A stretch of DNA of 64,000 nucleotides. It comes from Stutzerimonas azotifigens DSM 17556. GTDB taxonomy: Bacteria > Pseudomonadota > Gammaproteobacteria > Pseudomonadales > Pseudomonadaceae. Below the pieces are notes generated by a model. That model had not been told where the DNA came from and ran no database searches. It was given only the letters and a program-made list of their open reading frames with translations. A program made the position numbers and the translations under genes. Location of the stretch: positions 1-64,000 of the forward strand of contig NZ_AUDU01000017.1 in NCBI RefSeq assembly GCF_000425625.1, given 5' to 3'. Shown here piece after piece: positions 18,375 to 28,001 of the stretch (position 1 is its first letter; each line of letters starts with the position of its first letter).

Positions 18375-20297
18375 TTACTCCAACTCTTGGCGACCACGCC
18401 GGGCAACCGCCTGTGCAAGCATCTCGCGAAAGCCGTCGAGCGGCATGCTGCCGAGGTCGACGCCATCACGGGTGCGCACAGCGACGGAACGTGTCTCAAC
18501 TTCCCGGTCTCCGATAACCAAGAGATAGGGAATCTTGAGCAAGGTATGCTCGCGGATTTTAAAACCGATCTTTTCGTTTCTCAAGTCACACTTGGCACGA
18601 AATCCGCTTTGATTCAGGGTCTTCTCGACTTCCTCGGCGAAGGCGGCCTGCTTGTCGGTGATGTTCATCACCACCGCCTGGACCGGCGCCAGCCAGGCCG
18701 GGAACGCACCCTCGTAGTGCTCGATGAGGATGCCGATGAAGCGCTCGAACGAGCCGAGGATCGCGCGATGCAGCATCACCGGATGCTTGCGGCTGTTGTC
18801 CTCACTGACGTACTCGGCGCCCAGGCGCACCGGAAGGTTGAAGTCCAGCTGCAGCGTGCCGCACTGCCAGACGCGCCCCAGGCAATCCTTCAGCGAGAAT
18901 TCGATCTTCGGACCATAGAAGGCGCCCTCGCCCGGCTGCAGGTCGTACGGCAGGCGAGCGCTGTCCAGCGCCGACGCCAGCGCCGCCTCGGCACGATCCC
19001 AGAGTTCGTCCGAACCCACCCGCTTTTCCGGACGAGTGGACAGCTTGAGCTGGATGTCGTGGAAGCCGAAATCGGCATAGACGGCCTGCGTCAGCCTGAT
19101 GAACGCCGCCGATTCGGCCTGCATCTGCTCCTCGGTGCAGAAGATGTGCGCGTCGTCCTGGGTGAAGCCGCGTACCCGCATGATGCCGTGCAGCGCGCCG
19201 GAGGGCTCGTTGCGGTGGCAGGCGCCGAACTCGGCGAGGCGCATCGGCAGCTCGCGGTAGCTCTTCAGACCCTGGTTGAACACCTGCACGTGGCACGGGC
19301 AGTTCATCGGCTTGATCGCGTAGTCGCGGCTTTCCGACTCGGTGGTGAACATGTTCTCGGCGTAGTTGGCCCAGTGCCCCGACTTCTCCCAGAGGCTGCG
19401 GTCGACGACCTGCGGCGTGCGGATCTCCAGGTAGCCGTGCTCGCGCTGGACGCCGCGCATGTACTGCTCAAGCACCTGGTAGATGGTCCAGCCGTTGGGG
19501 TGCCAGAACACCATGCCTGGCGCTTCTTCCTGGGTGTGGAACAGGTCGAGCCGCTTGCCCAGCTTGCGATGGTCGCGCTTCTCGGCCTCTTCGATGCGCT
19601 GAATGTAGGCCGCCAGCTGCTTCTTGTCCGCCCAGGCGGTGCCGTAGACCCGCTGTAGCTGCTCGTTCTTGGCGTCGCCGCGCCAGTAGGCACCGGACAG
19701 CTTGGTCAGCTTGAACGCCTTCAGAAAGCGCGTGTTCGGCACGTGCGGACCGCGGCACATGTCGACGTATTCCTCGTGGTAGTACAGGCCCATCGCCTGC
19801 TCGTCGGGCATGTCCTCGACGAGACGCAGCTTGTAGTCCTCGCCACGCGAGCTGAACACGTCGATCACCTCGGCGCGCGGGGTCACGCGCTTGATCACGT
19901 CGTAGTCCTTGTCGATCAGCTCGCGCATGCGCTGCTCGATCGCCGCCATGTCCTCCGGTGTGAAGGGACGCTCGAAGGCGATGTCGTAGTAGAAGCCTTC
20001 CTCGATCACCGGACCGATGACCATCTTCGCCGTCGGGAACAGCTGCTTAACCGCGTGCCCCACCAGGTGCGCGCAGGAGTGGCGAATGATCTCGAGCCCC
20101 TCCTCGTCCTTCGGCGTGATGATCTGCAGGCTCGCATCCCGCTCGATCAGGTCGCAGGCATCGACCAGCCTGCCGTCGACCTTGCCGGCGAGCGTGGCCT
20201 TGGCGAGGCCGGCGCCGATGGACTGGGCAACCTCCATCACCGAAACCGGTTTGTCGAATATGCGCTGACTGCCGTCAGGGAGGGTAATGGTGGGCAT
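18375..20297 (-). CDS. thrS: Threonyl-tRNA synthetase
   Basis: A 640-aa class II synthetase. It has an N-terminal TGS domain (residues 1-61), the editing domain with the [16 protein letters not shown] motif, and the catalytic core with the zinc-ligand cysteine in MNCPCHVQ. Motif 2 is [18 protein letters not shown] and motif 3 is [13 protein letters not shown]. An anticodon-binding domain is C-terminal. Length is normal. It heads the thrS-infC-rpmI-rplT cluster, behind tRNA-Val in the same orientation. Confidence 0.98.
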   Translation of the reverse strand: MPTITLPDGSQRIFDKPVSVMEVAQSIGAGLAKATLAGKVDGRLVDACDLIERDASLQIITPKDEEGLEIIRHSCAHLVGHAVKQLFPTAKMVIGPVIEEGFYYDIAFERPFTPEDMAAIEQRMRELIDKDYDVIKRVTPRAEVIDVFSSRGEDYKLRLVEDMPDEQAMGLYYHEEYVDMCRGPHVPNTRFLKAFKLTKLSGAYWRGDAKNEQLQRVYGTAWADKKQLAAYIQRIEEAEKRDHRKLGKRLDLFHTQEEAPGMVFWHPNGWTIYQVLEQYMRGVQREHGYLEIRTPQVVDRSLWEKSGHWANYAENMFTTESESRDYAIKPMNCPCHVQVFNQGLKSYRELPMRLAEFGACHRNEPSGALHGIMRVRGFTQDDAHIFCTEEQMQAESAAFIRLTQAVYADFGFHDIQLKLSTRPEKRVGSDELWDRAEAALASALDSARLPYDLQPGEGAFYGPKIEFSLKDCLGRVWQCGTLQLDFNLPVRLGAEYVSEDNSRKHPVMLHRAILGSFERFIGILIEHYEGAFPAWLAPVQAVVMNITDKQAAFAEEVEKTLNQSGFRAKCDLRNEKIGFKIREHTLLKIPYLLVIGDREVETRSVAVRTRDGVDLGSMPLDGFREMLAQAVARRGRQELE

Positions 20298-20499
20298 GGC
20301 TGCCTCCTGTCCTAGTGGTGACCCCTACCAAAGGCCACGTGGGTTGGGATGAGCCAGTAAGCGATGCGGAGGAAGACCCGCCTCACGATGGCGGGCGCCC
20401 TTGGCACTCCTGCCGCATCACGATCACTGGAAAGGGGGTGCATGCTTTCAGAAAGCCGTTTTGCTGGCAAGCTGCGAGCACCGGCGCTCGCTTGCCGGA

Positions 20500-20530
20500 A
20501 AAGAAAAAGGGCGACCCACCGGATCGCCCT
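20500..20530 (-). terminator. Terminator of tRNA-Val
   Basis: The stem AGGGCGA/TCGCCCT with a 9-base loop is followed on the minus strand by TTTTTCTTTT. It lies 25 bp past the tRNA 3' end. Confidence 0.85.
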
Positions 20531-20554
20531 CTTCGTGACCGCCGAAGCGGAATT

Positions 20555-20631
20555 TGGTAGGCACAATTGGACTCGAACCAACGACCCCCACCATGTCAAG
20601 GTGGTGCTCTAACCAACTGAGCTATGTGCCT
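20555..20631 (-). tRNA. tRNA-Val (GAC)
   Basis: A 77-nt cloverleaf with encoded CCA. The acceptor stem is AGGCACA/TGTGCCT, and the anticodon loop within CCACCTTGACATGGTGG gives GAC. The D-arm AGCTCAGTTGGTTAGAGC and T-arm GGTTCGAGTCC are standard. Confidence 0.95.
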
Positions 20632-20726
20632 TCGTTGGACGCGCATTCTACGGCGCGATTCGAAGGAGTCAAGCGGTTTCTGGATAAGCCACTGAATCTT
20701 TTCTTTTTTTCAGGCGCGCCCGTGCT

Positions 20727-21680
20727 TCAGGGACAGGCCGGCAACACCGGGCAGGCAGGTGCCCCGCCCCGCGCGCCGCCTTGCGCTTGCGGAAGCGCCG
20801 CGGCCATCCGAGCGTCTTCGGGAGCGAGGCGTCGGGCGCAGCCGAGCGCGGCGTCGGCGGCCGTCTCGCAGGCCCTCCCCGCCAGGACATGCGCCAGGTT
20901 GAACCAGGCCGGCGCGAATGTCCGGTCGGCCTGCACGCTCGACACCAGCGCCTGCTCGGCGCCCGCCAGGTCGCCGCGCGCATGGCGATTGTTGCCCAGG
21001 GCGAACCAGGAAGTGCCGTCACCCCAGCGCCGGACCGCCTGCTCGTAGGCCGTGCGCGCCTCGTCCGAATGGCCCGTGGTCTCCAGGTCGGCGGCCGCGC
21101 GCAGCCAGGGAAGCCGCTCCGCCGTGGCCGGGAAGACGTCCGGCTCGACGGTGATCACCGCCCAGCGCTCGCCCTTTTCCCAGCTGCCGGCGAAGGCGCT
21201 CAGCGATTCGACGCGGCGCCGGGTCGTCCCCGAACGCAGGATCACCTCGCCCTTGTCCAGGTCGTAGCCGACGACCACCGCGAAGTGCCACTGGGGCCAG
21301 CGTTCGAACGCGAGGTTCTGCAGCACCAGCACGGGGTTGCCCGCGGCGACCTCGGCGAACAGCGTCTCGAGCCGGGGTTTCAGCGGGTAGACCAGCAGGC
21401 CGTGGGAACGCGCCGCCGCGACCATCTCCACCTGCAGGCTGCCCTGGCGACCGGGCAGGTAGACCTGGTCAACCAGCGCCTCGGGGCCGGTATCGCGGCC
21501 GCGCTGCACCAACAGGGTGGCCAGCGCGGCCGGCCCGCACTGGTACGCCTGCTGTGGATAGAAGGGAGTGTCGCCGAGTTCGGCGCGCCTCGGCAGCCCC
21601 GAGTCATCGAGCCGGGAGACCGGCGCACCGGCACAGCCTCCCAGCAGCACCACCAGGATCAGGGCGAGCGCCCGCCCCAT
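20727..21680 (-). CDS. PA2778-family cysteine peptidase, lipoprotein with TPR tail
   Basis: About 317 aa. A lipobox (LVVLLGGC, Cys16) predicts export and lipidation. A C39-like papain-fold domain follows, with the presumed catalytic Cys in YQCGPAALATLL and His in WHFAVVVGYD. The C-terminal half has TPR-like helices (AWFNLAHVLAG). The start ATG at 21680 overlaps the stop of the upstream PA2779-like gene by one base (TGATG), so the pair is translationally coupled. The pair is conserved in Pseudomonas; the substrate is unknown. Confidence 0.85.
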   Translation of the reverse strand: MGRALALILVVLLGGCAGAPVSRLDDSGLPRRAELGDTPFYPQQAYQCGPAALATLLVQRGRDTGPEALVDQVYLPGRQGSLQVEMVAAARSHGLLVYPLKPRLETLFAEVAAGNPVLVLQNLAFERWPQWHFAVVVGYDLDKGEVILRSGTTRRRVESLSAFAGSWEKGERWAVITVEPDVFPATAERLPWLRAAADLETTGHSDEARTAYEQAVRRWGDGTSWFALGNNRHARGDLAGAEQALVSSVQADRTFAPAWFNLAHVLAGRACETAADAALGCARRLAPEDARMAAALPQAQGGARGGAPACPVLPACP

Positions 21681-22081
21681 CAACGGTTGATGCAGTTGAT
21701 GAAGTTGAAGATGTTAGTGGCGCAGAGCATGTCGGTGATGATGAAGATCACCAGGAACAGCACGATGATGCCGACCACGCCCGCCCCGGCCGGCGCCTCG
21801 TCGAGCTGCTGGTTGAACTGGGCGAGTTCGGCGGGGGTGAGGCTGGCGATGCGCGTCTCGACCTGCTGGCGGTCGACGCCCATGGACTCCAGCTTCTTCT
21901 GCACTTCCTCGTCGTCGAGCATCGCCAGCAGCTCCTCGCGGTCAACCTGCTGCTGTTGCTCGACGAGCACTTCGGGGGTGCCGATCATCGACGCCTGCGC
22001 CATCGGCACCTGCGCGAACAATACGAAATGCAGGGCGGCCAGCACGGCGGCCAAGCGACGCTTCCAGGAAAAACTGCTCAT
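21680..22081 (-). CDS. PA2779-family small exported protein
   Basis: A 133-aa protein with an N-terminal signal segment (RLAAVLAALHFVLFAQVPMAQA), a charged helical middle (REELLAMLDDEEVQKKL) and a C-terminal hydrophobic helix (GVVGIIVLFLVIFIITDML). It probably spans or anchors to the membrane. It is the constant partner of the PA2778-like peptidase, possibly its substrate or chaperone (inference). The ATG at 22081 is chosen because the signal peptide begins there. Confidence 0.82.
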   Translation of the reverse strand: MSSFSWKRRLAAVLAALHFVLFAQVPMAQASMIGTPEVLVEQQQQVDREELLAMLDDEEVQKKLESMGVDRQQVETRIASLTPAELAQFNQQLDEAPAGAGVVGIIVLFLVIFIITDMLCATNIFNFINCINR

Positions 22082-22223
22082 GGCGGGCTCCATCTTTCTG
22101 CTTGTTGGGGGTCCGGCTCGAGACCGCGATGCGTCTGGCACGCACGCGCCGAGTGTCATCCGATAGACGGACGGGCCAGCCGGTTGGTTCCGGAGCCCGG
22201 GCCGCGGCGTGAAGTGCAACACG

Positions 22224-22255
22224 AAAAAAGGGGGCCCGAGCCCCCTTCCCTTTTT
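22224..22255 (-). terminator. Terminator downstream of acyl-CoA dehydrogenase
   Basis: GGGGGC/GCCCCC stem with a CCGA loop. On the minus strand a run of six T follows, and on the plus strand CCTTTTT, so it may work in both directions. Confidence 0.85.
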
Positions 22256-22273
22256 CACGTGCCCCACCCGGCT

Positions 22274-23500
22274 TCAGCGACTGCGCAGCAGCTCCTTCGG
22301 CACGTACTTGCCGAGCTCGTGCTTGCCGATGGAGGCTCGATGCACCTCGTCCGGGCCATCGGCCAGGCGCAGCGTGCGCTGCATGGCGTACCAGTGCGCC
22401 AGCGGGAAGTCGTCGGAGACCCCGGCGCCCCCGTGGATCTGGATCGCGCGGTCGATGACGCGCAGGGCCACGTTGGGCGCGACCACCTTGATCTGCGCGA
22501 TCTCGCTCGCGGCGATCTTGTTGCCCACGGTATCCATCATGTACGCGGCGTTGAGCGTCAGCAGGCGCGCCTGGTTGATCTCGATGCGCGACTCGGCGAT
22601 GTGATCGATGTTGGCGCCCAGGCGGGCCAGCGGCTTGCCGAACGCGGTACGGCTCACCGCCCGTTCGCACATCAGTTTCAGCGCCCGCTCGGCGACCCCG
22701 ATCGAACGCATGCAGTGATGGATCCGCCCCGGCCCGAGGCGCCCCTGGGCGATCTCGAAACCACGCCCTTCGCCGAGAATCACGTTCTCGTAGGGCACGC
22801 GCACGTTGTCCAGCAGCACCTCGGCATGGCCGTGCGGCGCATCGTCGTAGCCGAACACCGGCAGCGGACGCAGCACCTTCAACCCGGGCGTGTCCATCGG
22901 CACCAGGATCATCGAGTGCTGCTGGTGGCGCGGCGCGTCCGGATTGGTCAGCCCCATGAAGATCAGTATCTTGCAGCGCGGGTCACAGGCGCCCGAGGTC
23001 CACCACTTGCGGCCGTTGATCACCCACTCGTCGCCCTCGCGCACGGCACGCGCCTGCATGTTGGTGGCATCCGACGACGCGACCCCCGGCTCGGTCATGC
23101 CGAAGGCCGAACGGATCTCGCCGCGCAGCAGCGGCTCCAGCCAGGTCTTCTTCTGCGCCTCGCTGCCGTAGCGCACCAGCACTTCCATGTTGCCGGTGTC
23201 CGGCGCGGAACAGTTGAAGGCTTCCGGGCCCAGTCCGGAACTGCCCATGATCTCGGCCAGCGGCGCGTACTCGGTGTTGGTCAGGCCGAAGCCAAGCTCC
23301 GAATCCGGCAGGAACAGGTTCCACAGCCCCTCGGCCCTGGCCTTCGCCTTCAACTCCTCGACGATCGCCGTGGGCTGCCAGCGATCGCCTTCCGCGACCT
23401 GCTGATAGAAGATCTTTTCGGCCGGATAGACATGGGCGTCCATGAACGCCTGCACGCGTTCGCGAAGCGCCTGGACCTTCGGAGAGTAGGCAAAATCCAT
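22274..23500 (-). CDS. Acyl-CoA dehydrogenase family protein
   Basis: A 408-aa FAD-dependent acyl-CoA dehydrogenase. Visible are the FAD/substrate segment [20 protein letters not shown], the WWTSGACDP segment, and the C-terminal [19 protein letters not shown] and [16 protein letters not shown] blocks. It resembles the ACAD10/11-like subgroup rather than short-chain SCAD. It oxidises a fatty acyl-CoA at the alpha-beta position; chain length cannot be read. It is divergent from the LysR gene at 23643, which may regulate it. Confidence 0.9.
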   Translation of the reverse strand: MDFAYSPKVQALRERVQAFMDAHVYPAEKIFYQQVAEGDRWQPTAIVEELKAKARAEGLWNLFLPDSELGFGLTNTEYAPLAEIMGSSGLGPEAFNCSAPDTGNMEVLVRYGSEAQKKTWLEPLLRGEIRSAFGMTEPGVASSDATNMQARAVREGDEWVINGRKWWTSGACDPRCKILIFMGLTNPDAPRHQQHSMILVPMDTPGLKVLRPLPVFGYDDAPHGHAEVLLDNVRVPYENVILGEGRGFEIAQGRLGPGRIHHCMRSIGVAERALKLMCERAVSRTAFGKPLARLGANIDHIAESRIEINQARLLTLNAAYMMDTVGNKIAASEIAQIKVVAPNVALRVIDRAIQIHGGAGVSDDFPLAHWYAMQRTLRLADGPDEVHRASIGKHELGKYVPKELLRSR

Positions 23501-23642
23501 GGGAACAACCTTGCGCGGGGTGGGTGATGCGGAGGAATGTAGAACACGCCCGGCAATTAATCGAAGCTATTTTCAGCGTGTATAAAGATTCATCACCGAT
23601 ATATGATCGCTCGATAATTCATACAAAGGAGCGCAGGCAGAA

Positions 23643-24557
23643 ATGAATCTGAACAAGGTCGATCTCAATCTGTTCATCGTCTTCGACGCCATCTACACCG
23701 AAGCGAACCTCACCCGCGCCGGACAGATCGTCGGGATCACCCAGCCTGCGGTTTCCAACGCGCTCGCCAGGCTGCGCGAGACCTTCAACGACCCGCTGTT
23801 CGTCCGCACCGCCCAGGGCATGGTGCCGACCCCGATGGCGCAGAATATCATCGGCCCAGTGCGCAACGCCCTGCAGCTGCTGCGCGTCTCGGTGCAGGAA
23901 AGCCGGACCTTCAGCCCGCTGCAGGCGAACAAGACCTTCCGCATCAGCATGACCGACCTCACCGAGGCGGTGATCCTGCCGCCGCTGTTCCAGCGCCTGC
24001 GCCGGCTGGCGCCGAACGTGAAGATCGAGAGCTTCCTGGCCAAGCGCCGCGAGACGACCAAGGAATTGGCCGCCGGCCGGCTGGATTTCGCCGTCGACGC
24101 CCCGCTCAATACCGACCCGCAGGTCCGTCACGTCAAACTGCTCGAGGACCGCTACGTCTGCGCCATGCGCCCGGGGCACCCGCTGGCGAAGGACAGGATC
24201 AGCCTCGACGAGTACCTGTCGGTGGCTCACATCCACATCTCCAGCCGGCGCAGCGGCCTCGGCATGATGGATCTGGCGCTCGGCAAGATGGGCCTGCAGC
24301 GCAAGGTCGCGCTGCGCTCTCAGCATTACCTGATGGCCACTCTGGTGCTGCAGCAGACCGACCTGGTGATGACGGTGCCCGAGCGTTTCGCGCGCCGACA
24401 TCAATTGCACCACGTGGCGCTGCCGGTCGATATCCCGGAACTGGAAACGCACATCTACTGGCACGAGAGCACCGACCAGGATCCGGCCAACCGCTGGATG
24501 CGCGAACAGATGATCGAGATCGCCCAGCAGATCACCGCACAGGAAAAGGCGGCCTGA
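23643..24557 (+). CDS. LysR-family transcriptional regulator
   Basis: A 304-aa LysR protein with an N-terminal winged HTH (NLFIVFDAIYTEANLTRAGQIVGITQPAVSNALARLRETF) and a periplasmic-binding-like effector domain. The LNLFIVFDAIY start places it in the NodD/LeuO-like subgroup. It is divergent from the acyl-CoA dehydrogenase, with a 142-bp shared promoter region, which suggests that gene as target. ppiC follows one base after the stop. Confidence 0.9.
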   Translation: MNLNKVDLNLFIVFDAIYTEANLTRAGQIVGITQPAVSNALARLRETFNDPLFVRTAQGMVPTPMAQNIIGPVRNALQLLRVSVQESRTFSPLQANKTFRISMTDLTEAVILPPLFQRLRRLAPNVKIESFLAKRRETTKELAAGRLDFAVDAPLNTDPQVRHVKLLEDRYVCAMRPGHPLAKDRISLDEYLSVAHIHISSRRSGLGMMDLALGKMGLQRKVALRSQHYLMATLVLQQTDLVMTVPERFARRHQLHHVALPVDIPELETHIYWHESTDQDPANRWMREQMIEIAQQITAQEKAA

Positions 24558-24558
24558 G

Positions 24559-24837
24559 ATGGCCAAGGCAATGGCGCGCCACATTCTGGTGGCAAACGAA
24601 GAGCAGGCCAGGCGCCTCAAGGAACGGCTCGCGGCCGGCGAGCCGTTCGACGTGCTGGCGCGCAAGCATTCGATCTGCCCCTCGGCCAAGCGTGGCGGCG
24701 ACCTCGGCGAACTCAGGCCCGGCCAGCTGGTGCACGCGGTCGACCAGGTGGTCTTCCGCAAGGCCCTGGGGGTGGTCCACGGCCCGGTGAAGACCCGTTT
24801 CGGCTACCACCTGATACAGGTGTATCACCGCAGCTGA
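24559..24837 (+). CDS. ppiC: Parvulin-type peptidyl-prolyl cis-trans isomerase
   Basis: A 92-aa single-domain parvulin: ARHILVANEEQARRLKERL, then SICPSAKRGGDLGEL, then FRKALGVVHGPVKTRFGYHLIQV. No signal peptide, so cytoplasmic like E. coli PpiC. It starts one base after the LysR stop. Confidence 0.93.
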   Translation: MAKAMARHILVANEEQARRLKERLAAGEPFDVLARKHSICPSAKRGGDLGELRPGQLVHAVDQVVFRKALGVVHGPVKTRFGYHLIQVYHRS

Positions 24838-24859
24838 GCATGGCCGCGGTGAGGACTCA

Positions 24860-25690
24860 TTAGCCGACCGCGGTGCTCCAGTCGATCAGGTGCAGCTGCC
24901 AGGTCGCCAGGATCAGCAGGCCGAACGCGATGCGGTACCAGGCGAACGCGGCGTAGCTGTGGTTGCCGATGAAGCGCAGCAGCGCGCGCACCGCCAGCAT
25001 CGCGAAGATGAAGGACGTGACGAAGCCGATGGCGAACACCGGCAGGTCCGCCGGCTGGAACAGATCGCGGTATTTGTAGCCGGAGTAGACCGCCGCGCCG
25101 ACCATGGTCGGCATCGCGAGGAAGAACGAGAACTCGGTGGCGGCCTTGCGCGACAGGCCGAACAGCAGGCCGCCGATGATGGTCGAGCCGGAGCGCGAGG
25201 TGCCGGGCACCAGCGCCAGGCACTGCGCCAGGCCGACCTTGAGCGCCAGGCTCCAGGTCATGTCGTCGACCGTTTCGGCCCGCACCTGGTGCTCGCGCTT
25301 CTCGGCCCAGAGCATGATCACGCCGCCGATGACCAGCGCGGTCGCGACGGTGATCGGGTTGAACAGGTACTCGTGGATGGTATCGGCGAAGGCCACGCCC
25401 AGCACCACGGCGGGCAGGAAGGCGATCAGCAGGTTCACCGTGAAGCGCTGCGCCTCGCGCTCGCGCGGCAGCCCCAGCACCACGTCGAGGATCTTGCGGC
25501 GGTATTCCCACACCACCGCCAGGATCGCGCCCAGCTGGATGATGATGTTGAAGGCCAGCGCCCGCTCGCCACCGAACCCGATGATGTCGGCCACGATGAT
25601 CTGGTGGCCCGTACTGGAAACCGGTAGAAACTCCGTCAGCCCCTCGACGATACCCAGAATCAATGCCTGAAAGGCAGTCCAAAGATCCAT
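24860..25690 (-). CDS. uppP: Undecaprenyl-diphosphatase
   Basis: A 276-aa polytopic membrane enzyme that recycles the lipid carrier for cell-wall synthesis and confers bacitracin resistance when abundant. Family motifs are [17 protein letters not shown] near the N-terminus and [10 protein letters not shown] in the middle. Eight or so hydrophobic helices are visible. It converges on ppiC with a 22-bp gap. Confidence 0.96.
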   Translation of the reverse strand: MDLWTAFQALILGIVEGLTEFLPVSSTGHQIIVADIIGFGGERALAFNIIIQLGAILAVVWEYRRKILDVVLGLPREREAQRFTVNLLIAFLPAVVLGVAFADTIHEYLFNPITVATALVIGGVIMLWAEKREHQVRAETVDDMTWSLALKVGLAQCLALVPGTSRSGSTIIGGLLFGLSRKAATEFSFFLAMPTMVGAAVYSGYKYRDLFQPADLPVFAIGFVTSFIFAMLAVRALLRFIGNHSYAAFAWYRIAFGLLILATWQLHLIDWSTAVG

Positions 25691-26228
25691 CTATTCTCCA
25701 TCTCAGCGATGCATGATCGCGCCTGTACTGATTCCAACGACGGGCAAGCGCCCGACCGCCCCGGCGCTTCTCTGACTCGCCGTTCGACCGGAAATTCACC
25801 GCTCCGTCTGCCGCCGCGCATTTTTGTCAGGTTTCGTTCAAAAAACCACGCCTCGCCGGCCGCCGGGCAGCACGGACGTCCAGGCTCTCTACCTGCCTAT
25901 CACCCCTGTGCCCGCCACCTGGGCCCCGGCCTTCGCCGGGACGACGGACTCGGTGCAAGCCGGGCGTAGGGTGGGCTTCAGCCCACCAATGGGCGTACCG
26001 TCCGCCATGCCAAGCGAAACGGCAAGCCCAGGCACACAGCGGCAACCGCCATGATGGTGGGCGATTGGCGTGCCGAAAAGCTGTCATAGCACTTCGACAT
26101 TATTTTGACTCGACTGCTTTCAACCGACGTTCAAGCTGCTAAAGTAGGCGCTCGACCCACCGTCGACGCCACGAGGACTGAGGAACCGCGGTCCGTTCTC
26201 TTGCTTCATCCGAGATCGCAGGCCTACC
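25691..26228. other. Intergenic region with REP-like repeats
   Basis: 538 bp between uppP and a DUF1652 gene without a supported CDS. It holds a CCCCGGCCTTCGCCGGGG dyad at about 25923-25940 and the REP-like dyad at 25966-25987, and it must contain the uppP promoter at its left end. Confidence 0.6.
25966..25987. repeat. REP-like dyad (GTAGGGTGGGCTT...)
   Basis: The GTGGGCTTCAGCCCAC palindrome preceded by GTAGG. Other copies in the window are at about 34518-34572 (two, opposed), 42870-42890 and 48003-48024, all intergenic. Confidence 0.8.
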
Positions 26229-26489
26229 TTGACCCGTCTGACCTTCATGCGCGTACGCGATTTGCTCAAGCAGCACTTTCACCCACTGGGATGCGAAGCC
26301 GTGCTCGAATCGCCGAACAGCCTGCTGGTGCGTGTATACGATTCGACCAACGACGAGACGCTGCTCACCGTCACCGGCATCGCCTGCTCCTCCTCCTTTT
26401 CGGACGCGGAGGTGCAGCGGCTGATCGGCACCATCGAGTCCGATCTCGAGCTCGTCCAGTCACAGGGCAAGCGCACGCGGGACAAGTGA
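26229..26489 (+). CDS. DUF1652-family protein
   Basis: A small protein of 86 aa from a TTG at 26229, or 80 aa from an ATG at 26247. LLKQHFHPLGCEAVLESPNSLLVRVYDSTNDETLLTVTGI matches the DUF1652 pattern of Pseudomonas. Function is unknown. Confidence 0.75.
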   Translation: MTRLTFMRVRDLLKQHFHPLGCEAVLESPNSLLVRVYDSTNDETLLTVTGIACSSSFSDAEVQRLIGTIESDLELVQSQGKRTRDK

Positions 26490-26643
26490 GCCACCCTAAC
26501 AACCGGCGCGTCGGAAAATTCCCTGCATTTGCGAACTCGGTTGTGACTTTCCAGTCATCTGCATACATCCATGAGCTGTAGGCTGGTGTCCGATGCACCA
26601 GGCAAGCACTCGGTTTTGGGTACACGCAGAGAGACAGCCCACC

Positions 26644-26913
26644 ATGAACGCTCCCCTTCGCTTCAACGAGGCATTGCTGATCACCGACCAGGCCTTCCAG
26701 CCGTTCCAGTGCGTCGCCTGGACACTGCCCGAAGGTAACGGCGAAGTCAGCATCACCGTCATCGACCGCACCCATTCACGCACCCTCGCCCGCCGCAGCC
26801 TCTCGCGGGGGACCTACACCGACCCGGTCAAGCTCGGCGAAACCCTGGCAGAAACCCGCGAAGAACTGAGCCGCGAAGGCGTAAGCCTCCAGCCCTGGCA
26901 CATGCCCGAGTAA
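26644..26913 (+). CDS. Small conserved hypothetical protein
   Basis: 89 aa, beginning MNAPLRFNEALLITDQAFQ. I do not recognise a domain. The ATG at 26644 follows GAGAGA. No signal peptide or membrane helix. A strong terminator follows 15 bp after the stop, so it is a single-gene unit. Confidence 0.7.
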   Translation: MNAPLRFNEALLITDQAFQPFQCVAWTLPEGNGEVSITVIDRTHSRTLARRSLSRGTYTDPVKLGETLAETREELSREGVSLQPWHMPE

Positions 26914-26927
26914 GCGCCACATACCAC

Positions 26928-26958
26928 AAGAGCCCGGCATCTGCCGGGCTCTTCGTTT
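26928..26958 (+). terminator. Rho-independent terminator
   Basis: A 12-bp perfect stem (AAGAGCCCGGCA/TGCCGGGCTCTT) with a two-base turn and a T-rich tail, right after the gene at 26644-26913. Confidence 0.9.
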
Positions 26959-27214
26959 GCGGGGCCGCCGTGGATGACAGGGGTGTTCTTATCGGACTTC
27001 GCTTCACCCAACCTATGGAGGGAGCGGTCTTGACCGCAATCTTGCTTTGGCATTGCCGGATTCGCGAACAAGGAACTGGCGTCCCCTCGATCCTACGGTG
27101 CCCGTGCGCCTTGTGAGCTCTCGCTTCGTCCGGTACGTTCTGCCGGCTGCTCATTCGCGGCACAAGAACAACAACCACGGCAGCGCCACGGCGTTGCCCT
27201 GCCAAGGAAAACCG

Positions 27215-27994
27215 ATGAAATATCCGATTTCGGCCGGCCTGTTGCTGGCCAGCGGGGCCGCGTTCGCCGCCCCTTCTGCCTCGCTGCTCGATGACGTCCA
27301 GCAGCGCGGGACGCTAAGCATCTGCACCACCGGCGACTACAAGCCCTACACCTTCCTGCGCGAGGACGGCGGCTACGAGGGCATCGACATCGCGCTGGCC
27401 GAGTCGCTGGCCAGGAGCCTGGGCGTGAAGGTGCAGTGGGTGCCAACCACCTGGAAGACGCTGATGCCGGACTTCCTCGCCGGCAAGTGCGACATGGCGG
27501 TCGGTGGCGTTTCCATTTCCCTGGAGCGGCAGAAGAAAGCCTACTTCAGCGACCCGATCACGGTGGACGGCAAAATTCCCTTCGTCCGCTGCGACGACAC
27601 GGACAAGTACCAGACCATCGCCCAGCTGAACCAGCCCTCGGTACGACTGATCGAGCCGCCGGGCGGCACCAACGAGGCGTTCGTCCACCGCGAGCTGCCC
27701 AAGGCGCAGCTGGAGCTGTTCCACGACAACACCGTGATCTTCCGCCACGTCGCCGAGAACAAGGCGGACGTGATGATCACCGACGCCTCCGAGGCGCTGT
27801 ACCAGCAGCGCAATTACCCGAGCCTGTGCGCGGTGAACCCGGACAAGCCGCTGCAGTACAGCGAGAAGGCCTTCCTGCTGCCGCGCGACGACAGCGCCTT
27901 CAAGGCCTACGTCGACCAGTGGCTGCACCTGGCCAAGGCCACCGGCGAGTACCGCCGCATCGCCGACACCTGGCTGGCCAAGCCGGCGCAGTGA
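27215..27994 (+). CDS. Periplasmic solute-binding-fold protein, PheC-like
   Basis: A 259-aa protein with a signal peptide (LLLASGAAFA) and the family-3 solute-binding fold. LSICTTGDYKPYTF, GGYEGIDIALAESLA, MAVGGVSISLERQKKAYFSDP and PPGGTNEAFV closely follow Pseudomonas PheC. PheC is the periplasmic cyclohexadienyl/arogenate dehydratase that makes phenylpyruvate or phenylalanine. An amino-acid-binding protein is the alternative, but no ABC transporter genes are adjacent. The ATG at 27215 is used because the signal peptide starts there. Confidence 0.78.
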   Translation: MKYPISAGLLLASGAAFAAPSASLLDDVQQRGTLSICTTGDYKPYTFLREDGGYEGIDIALAESLARSLGVKVQWVPTTWKTLMPDFLAGKCDMAVGGVSISLERQKKAYFSDPITVDGKIPFVRCDDTDKYQTIAQLNQPSVRLIEPPGGTNEAFVHRELPKAQLELFHDNTVIFRHVAENKADVMITDASEALYQQRNYPSLCAVNPDKPLQYSEKAFLLPRDDSAFKAYVDQWLHLAKATGEYRRIADTWLAKPAQ

Positions 27995-28001
27995 CGCGCA
28001 T

